DNA from: an uncultured Clostridia bacterium
Lineage (GTDB): Bacteria > Bacillota > Clostridia > Christensenellales > CAG-314
DNA length: 5,511 nt
NCBI GenBank assembly: GCA_934177025.1
Contig: CAKPPA010000075.1
Location: 1 to 5,511, forward strand
Direction: 5' to 3'
The notes beneath the pieces were generated by a model. It was not told the DNA's origin. It did no database searches and saw nothing but the letters and a program-made list of their open reading frames with translations. Shown here one piece after another: positions 1 to 5,217 of this stretch. The stretch's first letter is position 1, and each line of letters starts with the position of its first letter. The position numbers and the translations under genes are program-made.

Positions 1-1
1 T

Positions 2-244
2 TTCGGCGAAAAAGGAAAAGAAATTGTTGCGAAAGCGGAAAAAGTGATGTCCGACATGGGAATCGAAGTGAAACACGACAAGAGCCGCGGCGGATTCGAC
101 GCAAACGAATTGGCTTTGAAAGGCGTGCCGACGTTGGTGCTTTCCTGCGGATTTGTGGGCGAACACACCACCGGCGAATACATCGTTGAGCAGGATTTGC
201 ACGACGGTGCGGAAATGGTAAAACGTTTGATTCAAAACGCGTAA
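2..244 (+). CDS. M20 family (PepT-like) metallopeptidase, C-terminal part
   Basis: Only the last 80 codons are in the window; the reading frame runs in from the left edge and ends at TAA. The visible part carries the closing motifs of the M20 zinc peptidases: GGFDAN followed by KGVPTLVLSCG, then GEHTTGEYI, where the His (codon 164-166) matches the last zinc ligand of the family (HTTNE-type motif). A final helix (HDGAEMVKRLI) closes the catalytic domain. Family knowledge: M20 PepT-like enzymes are cytoplasmic di-zinc exopeptidases that release amino acids from short peptides. PepT-like is preferred over a carboxypeptidase or deacylase because of the GGxDAN...KGxPT...HTT spacing, but the N-terminal metal ligands and dimerisation domain are not visible, so substrate type is open. 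A strong terminator follows 40 bases after the stop, so this ends a transcription unit. The GTG/ATG codons at 44 and 47 are internal, not starts. Confidence 0.85.
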   Translation, partial: FGEKGKEIVAKAEKVMSDMGIEVKHDKSRGGFDANELALKGVPTLVLSCGFVGEHTTGEYIVEQDLHDGAEMVKRLIQNA

Positions 245-283
245 TCCCCTTTTACGCAAAACAAAACACACCGTTACAAACGG

Positions 284-321
284 AAAAGGAGCGAAAAATG
301 TTTTTCGCTCCTTTTTGTTTT
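284..321 (+). terminator. Rho-independent terminator, probably bidirectional
   Basis: Bases 284-298 (AAAAGGAGCGAAAAA) are perfectly complementary to 301-315, giving a core GGAGCG/CGCTCC stem extended by A:T pairs, with T-runs on the plus strand after it. It lies 40 bases after the M20 stop. Read on the minus strand, the same GC stem is followed by TTTT, so it can also stop transcripts coming from the convergent M3 peptidase gene, which has no nearer U-tailed hairpin on its own strand. Confidence 0.9.
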
Positions 322-337
322 CCTTATTTTTTTATTT

Positions 338-380
338 TGTTTTTAATTTTGCTTTTTCTTTGTTTTTAATTTTGTTTTTC
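338..380. repeat. Imperfect T-rich tandem repeat, two copies, period 23
   Basis: The block TGTTTTTAATTTTG, then (C)TTTTTC, occurs at 338-358 and again at 361-380. The second copy lacks one C. It lies in a strongly T-rich stretch (about 311-414) between convergent genes and codes for nothing. The most likely origin is slippage or local duplication in low-complexity spacer DNA. Confidence 0.6.
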
Positions 381-414
381 GTTTTTTACTTTCCGTTTTT
401 GCAGTAACTTTTTG

Positions 415-454
415 CTTGTAGTTTTTTCCGCAACTGTGCGGCTACAAGTTTTTT
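415..454 (+). terminator. Interrupted hairpin with T6 tail, possible second terminator
   Basis: CTTGTAG (415-421) pairs with CTACAAG (442-448), and inside it CCGCA (428-432) pairs with TGCGG (437-441) around a 4-base loop. Six T (422-427) bulge out of the 5' side only. TTTTTT (449-454) follows directly on the plus strand, as in an intrinsic terminator. On the minus strand the hairpin is followed by CAAAAAG, so it is not a U-tailed terminator for the M3 gene. It would be a backup for the M20 unit. The one-sided T6 bulge makes it weaker than the 284-315 stem. Confidence 0.5.
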
Positions 455-522
455 GTTTTGCTGTTTCGCTTTGACGCTACACTTCGAATTTCGCTTTGCT
501 TACCCATCGCACAAGGCAATGC

Positions 523-2196
523 TTACAGATGCAATTCGTTACGCACCGTTTCCACTAACTCGCGGAACGTATCCTCCTCGAACGGGCTTTTTAAACCGAC
601 GGACTGCAGCAAGTCGAGGAAAGTTTTTGTGCCGCCTTGTTTGAGGAATTTTAAATAAATTTCAAAGGCTTTTTTAAAATCCTTGCGCATTAAGCCCAAA
701 AATTGGAATGCCGTAACTTGCGCCAAGCAGTAATCCACGTAATAAAAAGGATTTTCAAAAATATGCCCTTGTTTTTGCCAAAATCTGCCGTCCTCGAAGA
801 ACGGAATTCCTTCCGCATCCATATAAGGGCGGAACTCGGCTTCCAGCTCCTTCCACAATGCCAACCGCTCGGATTTGGACATTTGCGGATTTTCGTACAC
901 TTTTTCCTGAAAATAGTCGACAATCGTGCCGTACGGCAAAAAGGTTAAGGCACTTGCGGTATGCGCAAACCGATAGTCGTTTGCCGAATCGCCGAAAAAC
1001 AGTTCCATCCACGGATAGGCGAAAAATTCCATACTCATCGAATGGACTTCCGCCGTTTCCATCGTTGGGGAACGCAATGCCGGATTGTCGATGTCGAAAC
1101 TGTTGTAAAACGCCAGCGCATGCCCGAATTCGTGCGTCAGCACGTCGATATCGCCGGAAGAACCGTTGAAGTTTGCCAAAATAAACGGAAGTTTGTACGT
1201 CGGCAAGGACGTGCAGTAGCCGCCGTTCCATTTGCCTTCGCGGGCAATGACGTCAAACGCCTCGCTATCCAGCATGATGCGAATGAGTTTGCCCGTTTCC
1301 TCGCTCAGTTCGTCGTACATTTTTACGCCGTTTTCGAAAATTTGCTGTACCGTGCCTTGCGGCTTCGGTTCCTTTTTTGTGTAAACCTCGTTGTCGTAAA
1401 GTTTCATTTTGTCGATGTTGAGGTCGCTTGCAACTTTTGCTTTTAATTCGCAAACCAACGGAACAACGTACTTTTTGACGTAACCGCGGAATTTTGCAAT
1501 GTCGTTGCGATCGTAGCAGTTACGCGTCATACGCAAATACCCCAATTCCACGTAGTCCTTTAGCCCGAGTGTTTCCGCAGTTTTTTCGCGAATGTTTACC
1601 ATGCGGTCGTAAATGTCGTCGATTTTTTCCGCTTTGGTTTCGTACTCCTTCCCCAGTGCCACCATTGCGCCTTCGCGCACGCTGCGATCCTCGTCAAAAA
1701 AGTATTTACGCAATGCGGAAACAGGCAGTTCCTCACCACGGAAATTGACTTTGACGCTACTCATCAATTTGGTATATTCCGTTGTTACTTTGTTGTCCTC
1801 GATCATCATCGGGACAACGGATTTATCCATGGATTTTCGATCGATTTCCAAGTTTTTAAAAAACACGGACGGATACAATTTTTCCAATTCCGCACGGTAA
1901 GGTGAATCCAACATACGCTTACCCATTTCGTTCAAACGATTGCCCAAAATCGGCATAATGCTGTCGAAATAATCCTTTTCCTTGCTGTAAAATTCGTCCC
2001 GCGTGTCCAACGTGAAGCGGATGTAGCCTACGGCCTCCATGGTCATGACGTCCTCAATGTACTTTTGCATTTCGTCGTAACACTGCTTTTGTTCGGCGGC
2101 ACTTTTTGCTTCCACAAAACGCTGTTCGTAGCCTTTTAAGCGGGAAACTACCTCCTGCTGATCCATTCGTTCGTATTTGATTTCCGAAATTTTCAT
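523..2196 (-). CDS. M3 family oligoendopeptidase (zinc metallopeptidase)
   Basis: The 557-residue protein has the M3 signature HEFGH at residues 355-359 (zinc ligands H355 and H359, catalytic E356). The third ligand is E383 in ETAEVHSMSMEFF, 24 residues further on, normal spacing for thimet/PepF-type enzymes. Near the C-terminus GHIFENPFYYVDYCLAQV (about 477-494) matches the His/Tyr substrate-binding segment. Residues 1-340 are mostly helical, as in the long N-terminal half of the family. Length and motif wording fit the M3 branch usually separated from true PepF. No signal peptide is visible, so it is probably a cytoplasmic enzyme cutting short oligopeptides. The ATG is supported by AGTGAGGT (2203-2210) 6 bases upstream. 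It has its own promoter and lies 119 bases after arsR on the same strand, converging with the M20 peptidase gene. Confidence 0.95.
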   Translation of the reverse strand: MKISEIKYERMDQQEVVSRLKGYEQRFVEAKSAAEQKQCYDEMQKYIEDVMTMEAVGYIRFTLDTRDEFYSKEKDYFDSIMPILGNRLNEMGKRMLDSPYRAELEKLYPSVFFKNLEIDRKSMDKSVVPMMIEDNKVTTEYTKLMSSVKVNFRGEELPVSALRKYFFDEDRSVREGAMVALGKEYETKAEKIDDIYDRMVNIREKTAETLGLKDYVELGYLRMTRNCYDRNDIAKFRGYVKKYVVPLVCELKAKVASDLNIDKMKLYDNEVYTKKEPKPQGTVQQIFENGVKMYDELSEETGKLIRIMLDSEAFDVIAREGKWNGGYCTSLPTYKLPFILANFNGSSGDIDVLTHEFGHALAFYNSFDIDNPALRSPTMETAEVHSMSMEFFAYPWMELFFGDSANDYRFAHTASALTFLPYGTIVDYFQEKVYENPQMSKSERLALWKELEAEFRPYMDAEGIPFFEDGRFWQKQGHIFENPFYYVDYCLAQVTAFQFLGLMRKDFKKAFEIYLKFLKQGGTKTFLDLLQSVGLKSPFEEDTFRELVETVRNELHL

Positions 2197-2217
2197 ACTT
2201 TTACCTCACTGCATTTT

Positions 2218-2245
2218 ATTTTAGCACAGTTAAAAAAATTTACAA
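2218..2245 (-). promoter_or_regulatory. Promoter of the M3 peptidase gene
   Basis: On the minus strand, -35 TTGTAA (2240-2245) and -10 TAAAAT (2218-2223) are 16 bases apart, and the -10 carries an extended TGC directly before it. The predicted transcript start, near 2211, leaves only about 15 untranslated bases, so the leader is little more than the ribosome binding site. Because arsR lies upstream on the same strand without a clear terminator, read-through from arsR may add to expression. Confidence 0.65.
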
Positions 2246-2253
2246 CCTTAACT

Positions 2254-2279
2254 TTCGGTTTTCCCTTGTTTTAACCGAA
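2254..2279 (-). promoter_or_regulatory. Inverted repeat upstream of the M3 promoter, candidate operator
   Basis: TTCGGTT (2254-2260) and AACCGAA (2273-2279) are perfect 7-base arms around a 12-base centre, located about 45-70 bases upstream of the predicted M3 transcript start. Bases 2261-2276 match 13 of 16 positions of the stretch at 2743-2758 in the arsR leader, which makes this a candidate ArsR site. Read on the plus strand the hairpin is followed by TTTTT, but no plus-strand gene ends here, so a terminator role is less likely. Confidence 0.4.
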
Positions 2280-2315
2280 TTTTTCTTTCCCGTTTCGGTG
2301 CGCTTTACGAAAGGA

Positions 2316-2723
2316 CTACTCCGCCTCGATGCTTTTAAACTTTTTTAACAAGTCGTCGATTTCCGAAAACAAATCGCACAAACTTTGCCAAATTTCGGCA
2401 TCCTTATTAATGGAGTAGTAGTTGTACTGCGCTTGTGCCCTACAAACAAGGACGTCGTTGTCCTTCAAAATTTTTAAGTGATGCGAAACCGCCGGCCTTG
2501 ACAAAAAAACGGCTTGCGTAATGGCATCGACCGACATTTCGCGATTCGGCTCCTTGAGCAAATGAATGATGATTTGCAGGCGCGTCGTGTCGCCCAAAAC
2601 GTTGAAGTACTTTACACACCTGTCCGAACGTTTTGCGATTTCCTTTTTCGATTGATAAATTTCGACTTCCTTTGCCGCATTGCGCTCGGATTCCTGCGCG
2701 GAGCAGGTTGCAAACGTTGTCAT
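2316..2723 (-). CDS. ArsR/SmtB-type winged-helix transcriptional repressor
   Basis: The 135-residue protein has the ArsR fold. A helical lead-in to LGDTTRLQIIIHLL (43-56), the family's dimer/HTH entry motif, is followed by a helix-turn-helix at about 63-87 with recognition helix SRPAVSHHLKIL (75-86). A beta wing follows (LVCRAQAQYNYYSI, 92-105) and then a C-terminal dimer helix (DLFSEIDDLLKKF, 117-129). The classic alpha-3 metal site ELCVCDL is absent. Cys residues at 7, 36, 94 and 116 are scattered, so metal, redox or other sensing cannot be assigned. A 30-residue N-terminal extension rich in charged residues precedes the core. The ATG is set by GGAGG (2732-2736), 8 bases upstream. The gene has its own strong promoter with palindromes over the start site, typical of autorepression. 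Neighbours are the M3 peptidase downstream and a divergent glycosyltransferase operon. No efflux pump or metal gene is in view. Confidence 0.9.
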   Translation of the reverse strand: MTTFATCSAQESERNAAKEVEIYQSKKEIAKRSDRCVKYFNVLGDTTRLQIIIHLLKEPNREMSVDAITQAVFLSRPAVSHHLKILKDNDVLVCRAQAQYNYYSINKDAEIWQSLCDLFSEIDDLLKKFKSIEAE

Positions 2724-2742
2724 ACGATGTTCCTCCGATTCG

Positions 2743-2769
2743 TTCCTTGGTTTAAACCTACGAATGTAG
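2743..2769 (-). promoter_or_regulatory. Palindromes over the arsR transcript start, candidate operator
   Basis: GGTTTAAACC (2749-2758) is a perfect 10-base palindrome. It abuts CTAC-GAAT-GTAG (2758-2769), a second dyad that covers the predicted transcript start near 2767. A dimeric repressor bound here would block arsR transcription. Bases 2743-2758 resemble 2261-2276 upstream of the M3 gene (13 of 16 identical). Binding by the encoded ArsR protein is an inference from position and symmetry. Confidence 0.45.
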
Positions 2770-2773
2770 TGGT

Positions 2774-2802
2774 ACTATAACACAAACCGACGGAATTTTC
2801 AA
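2774..2802 (-). promoter_or_regulatory. SigA-type promoter of arsR
   Basis: On the minus strand, TTGAAA (2797-2802) and TATAGT (2774-2779) are separated by exactly 17 bases, and TGT immediately before the -10 gives an extended -10 element. This is the best promoter match in the window. It predicts a 5' leader of about 44 nt that includes the palindromes and the GGAGG site. Confidence 0.85.
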
Positions 2803-3040
2803 CAGTCCGCCGTTTTTCCCCTTGAATTACAAAACAAATCCCCCTGCGATGATGCCCTTCGTTTCGCCTTACGCCACCTTGCCTTACAAAACGATTCCTT
2901 TCCGCTACAAAAGGCGGTCCTTACGAGAAGGCAACGCTTGCATCCTTTGAAACACCGATGACGCCTTACGTAACAATCCTTTTCACACGAGGAAGGACTT
3001 ATGTAAAGAAAAAAGAACGTAGCAAAACTTGCGTTTATAT
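2803..3040. other. Non-coding part of the divergent intergenic region
   Basis: No convincing gene is seen on either strand. The stretch holds four copies of CCTTAC (2867-2872, 2882-2887, 2919-2924, 2964-2969) and two small dyads: CCGC/GCGG at 2902-2905 and 2914-2917, and CCTT/AAGG at 2919-2922 and 2928-2931. It also has a GCAA/TTGC dyad at 3022-3032 just before the plus-strand -10. It could hold regulator sites or the remains of a lost gene; nothing visible decides. Confidence 0.4.
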
Positions 3041-3046
3041 TATAAT
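3041..3046 (+). promoter_or_regulatory. Candidate -10 element of the glycosyltransferase operon
   Basis: A perfect TATAAT sits in an A/T-rich patch about 160 bases before the glycosyltransferase start. The sequence at the expected -35 distance (around 3018-3023) is a poor match, so the promoter may need an activator or rely on its A/T-rich surroundings. TTGCGT at 3029-3034 is too close to serve as its -35 and has no good -10 of its own. No better plus-strand promoter is visible before 3206. Confidence 0.45.
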
Positions 3047-3062
3047 AAATTTGTATGGAGTT

Positions 3063-3184
3063 TCGCCGATTTCCGGAACAGATTTGGACTTCGTGCGCCT
3101 ACAAAAAAGCAAGAGTCATCGACGAAAAACAGCGATTTATGTCGGTCGGTGCGGTTTCGGAAACGAAAGCACCTCGCCGATTTT
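3063..3184 (+). promoter_or_regulatory. Structured leader with tetraloop hairpin, possible attenuator
   Basis: A long hairpin spans 3142-3180. Its apical stem TTTCG/CGAAA (3155-3159 with 3164-3168) is closed by a GAAA tetraloop. Below a 2-base bulge, GGTGC (3148-3152) pairs with GCACC (3169-3173), and the base TCGG/CCGA (3142-3145 with 3177-3180) completes it. TTTT (3181-3184) follows, then the ribosome binding site 11 bases later. The 10-mer TCGCCGATTT that forms the 3' base of the hairpin also occurs exactly at 3063-3072, so the earlier copy could compete for the 5' arm. The T-run is short for a full terminator. I recognise no known riboswitch class here. Confidence 0.4.
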
Positions 3185-3205
3185 AACAAAACTTAGGAGG
3201 AACTT

Positions 3206-4354
3206 ATGAAAATTACCGTTGTCGCGGACGTTTTAGGCGAAGAAAACAACGGCACAACCATTGCCTGCATGAATTTAGTGCGCTACTTAAAATCGTGCGG
3301 GGATGACGTTCGCATTGTTTGCTGCGATCAATCCAAAATCGGAGTTGAGGGATACTACGTGGTAGGAACGTACAACCTTGGCTCCTTTCTCAATAAAGTT
3401 GTCGAAAAAAACAACGTTTCCTTAGCGAAGCCGGACAAACAAATTTTGTACGACGCAATTAAGGATGCCGATGCGGTGCACATTATGATTCCGTTTGCGT
3501 TAGGCAAGGCTGCCGCAAAAATCGCAAAAAAACTCGGCAAGCCGATTACGGCGGGATTCCACGCACAGGCGGAAAACTTTACGTCGCATATCGGAATGAT
3601 GAACAAAAAATCCGTCAATCACATTACGTACAAAGCGTTTTACAAAGGGCTGTACCGCTATGCGGATGCCATTCATTACCCTACCGCATTTATCCGCGAC
3701 GTTTTTGAAAGCAACATCCGCAAAAAAACAAACGGCTACGTTATTTCGAACAGCGTAAACAAGGAATTCGTTGCCAAAAAAGCGGAAAAACCGGAGGAAT
3801 TGAAATCAAAATTCGTGATTTTGTTTACCGGTCGCTACTCCAAGGAAAAATCGCACAAAGTCCTGATTAAAGCCGTTGCCATGAGTAAGTACAAGGACTC
3901 GATTCAATTGATTTTTGCGGGGCAAGGGCCGCAAACCGACAAATTGCGGGCATATGCACAAAAGCAACAAATCACGATGCCGATTATGAAGTTTTTTACG
4001 AGGGACGAACTCATAAACATCATTAACTACTCGGACTTGTACTGCCATCCGGCAGAAATCGAAATCGAAGCGATTGCTTGCTTGGAAGCGATTTCGTGCG
4101 GGCTGGTGCCGATTATTGCAAACTCGCCGCGGTGTGCAACAAAATCCTTTGCGCTGGACGACAAAAACCTGTTCCGCTACAACAACGCGGAGGATCTCGC
4201 CAAAAAAATCGACTACTGGATTGAACACCCCGACGAAAAAGTGGAACGCGCAAAAGCCTACTTAGGGTATGCTTCGCGTTTCGAGCAAGAGGAATGCATG
4301 CACGAAATGCGGCAAATGATTGTGGACACCATTGCCGCAAAAAAGCGTTCCTGA
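3206..4354 (+). CDS. GT4 family glycosyltransferase, probably diacylglycerol glucosyltransferase-like
   Basis: The 382-residue protein has a GT-B fold. The N-terminal acceptor domain begins MKITVVADVLGEENNGTTIACMNLVRYL, and H119 in AGFHAQ is at the usual GT4 histidine position. The C-terminal donor domain has FTGRYSKEKSHKVLIKA (207-223; R210 and K215 fit the phosphate-binding pair) and the retaining EX7E motif, E286 and E294, in EIEIEAIACLEAISCGLVPIIANS. Family knowledge: GT4 enzymes transfer sugar from a nucleotide sugar with retention. Close-looking relatives make glucosyl-diacylglycerol at the inner membrane face, but the acceptor here is inferred. There is no signal peptide or membrane helix; basic patches (KKLGKP, KAFYKGLYR) could hold it to the membrane. 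AGGAGG (3195-3200), 5 bases before the ATG, fixes the start. It is the first gene of a likely operon, 33 bases before the acyltransferase gene. Confidence 0.88.
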   Translation: MKITVVADVLGEENNGTTIACMNLVRYLKSCGDDVRIVCCDQSKIGVEGYYVVGTYNLGSFLNKVVEKNNVSLAKPDKQILYDAIKDADAVHIMIPFALGKAAAKIAKKLGKPITAGFHAQAENFTSHIGMMNKKSVNHITYKAFYKGLYRYADAIHYPTAFIRDVFESNIRKKTNGYVISNSVNKEFVAKKAEKPEELKSKFVILFTGRYSKEKSHKVLIKAVAMSKYKDSIQLIFAGQGPQTDKLRAYAQKQQITMPIMKFFTRDELINIINYSDLYCHPAEIEIEAIACLEAISCGLVPIIANSPRCATKSFALDDKNLFRYNNAEDLAKKIDYWIEHPDEKVERAKAYLGYASRFEQEECMHEMRQMIVDTIAAKKRS

Positions 4355-4387
4355 TGTTTACCGAACGCAAAACGGAGTAATGTTTTT

Positions 4388-5185
4388 ATGCGAAAAACCT
4401 ACTACTATCGCGACGAAAAAAACGACGATTTCGCCGCGACAAAAATCAATACCGTAAAAATACCTGACGACTACAAATACATCAATCACAACGTGTTTTA
4501 CCGCATTGGCGAAAAAGCACTGTACTTCATCGCCATGCCGACGATTTACGTAATTTTGAAGGTGCATTACTTAAACCGCTACAAAAACCGAAGGGTTTTG
4601 CGAAAAGCAAAAAAGCAAGGTTGTTTTATTTTCGGAAACCACACGAACTATTTGCTCGATGCCTACAATCCGTCGCTGATTTCCTTTCCGAAGCGGGCGC
4701 ATATCATCGCAAATCCGGATGCGGTTTCCATTAAAGGGCTGAAAACCGTGGTAAAAATGCTCGGCGCAGTGCCGATCCCCTCCTCGATTGAAGGAATGCG
4801 GAACTTTAAGGGAAGCATTTCGGAACTCATTGAGAAAAAACACGTGATCGCCATTTACCCCGAAGCGCACATTTGGCCGTACTACACGGATATTCGCGAT
4901 TTCGGAACACAGTCCTTTCACTATGCGGTGGATTGCAACGTGCCCTGCTTTACCTTTACGAACGTTTACAAAAAACGCAAGTTGAAGCTGATGAAACGGC
5001 CGAAGGTCGTAACGTACGTGGACGGGCCTTTTTACCCCGACCAAACCTTGCCGAAAAAAGCCGCCGTCGTAAAACTGCGAAACGAAATTTACGACGCTAT
5101 GAAAAAAAGGGTGGACGAACACCCGAAATACAATTACAACACCTACATACAAGTAAAGGACGACGACGAAAGCATCGCTTCCTAA
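4388..5185 (+). CDS. PlsC-like lysophospholipid/glycerolipid acyltransferase
   Basis: The 265-residue protein shows the LPLAT order of motifs. Motif I is FGNHTNYLLDAYNP (82-95) with H85 and D91. A basic middle section with IKGLKTVVKMLGAVPIPSS (115-133) corresponds to the motif II region, motif III is AIYPEAHIWP (155-164), and the VP of CNVPCFTF (183-190) fits motif IV. H85 and D91 are separated by five residues, one more than in the textbook HX4D, and motif III reads YPEA rather than FPEG. A hydrophobic stretch at about 42-60 may anchor it in the membrane. Family members transfer acyl chains to glycerol-phosphate lipids; here the acceptor may be a glycolipid made by the neighbours (inference). 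The start is supported by GGAG (4374-4377), 10 bases upstream. An ATG at 4380 is in another frame and soon stops. The C-terminal tail is acidic (KDDDE). Confidence 0.85.
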   Translation: MRKTYYYRDEKNDDFAATKINTVKIPDDYKYINHNVFYRIGEKALYFIAMPTIYVILKVHYLNRYKNRRVLRKAKKQGCFIFGNHTNYLLDAYNPSLISFPKRAHIIANPDAVSIKGLKTVVKMLGAVPIPSSIEGMRNFKGSISELIEKKHVIAIYPEAHIWPYYTDIRDFGTQSFHYAVDCNVPCFTFTNVYKKRKLKLMKRPKVVTYVDGPFYPDQTLPKKAAVVKLRNEIYDAMKKRVDEHPKYNYNTYIQVKDDDESIAS

Positions 5186-5217
5186 CCAAACAAAGGAAAA
5201 TGAACGGGTAAGAGAAA

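Noticed and set aside
338..454. CRISPR-like or mobile-element explanation for the repeats in the convergent spacer
   Set aside because: There are only two low-complexity copies with a 2-base gap, no spacers, no terminal inverted repeats with target duplication, and no transposase frame.
453..658. Two overlapping plus-strand open frames of about 65 codons
   Set aside because: They start in the T-rich spacer and run into the antisense of the well supported M3 peptidase C-terminus, with no ribosome site and no recognisable product.
961..1446. 161-codon plus-strand open frame opposite the M3 gene
   Set aside because: It is the shadow of the M3 catalytic region, whose HEFGH and downstream Glu motif are intact on the minus strand.
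2254..2284. Hairpin TTCGGTT/AACCGAA followed by TTTTT as a plus-strand terminator
   Set aside because: No plus-strand transcript is expected to end here, and on the minus strand, where arsR ends, it lacks a T tail. A regulatory dyad is the better reading.
2958..3209. Open frame of 83 codons on the plus strand before the GT4 gene
   Set aside because: It has no ribosome site, its product is low-complexity and basic with no family resemblance, and it runs across the -10, the hairpin and the GT4 start codon. It looks like a chance frame in regulatory DNA.
4571..5152. 193-codon minus-strand open frame opposite the acyltransferase gene
   Set aside because: It is the mirror of a coding strand with biased codons. 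The plus-strand frame has all LPLAT motifs, while this one has none and no ribosome site.
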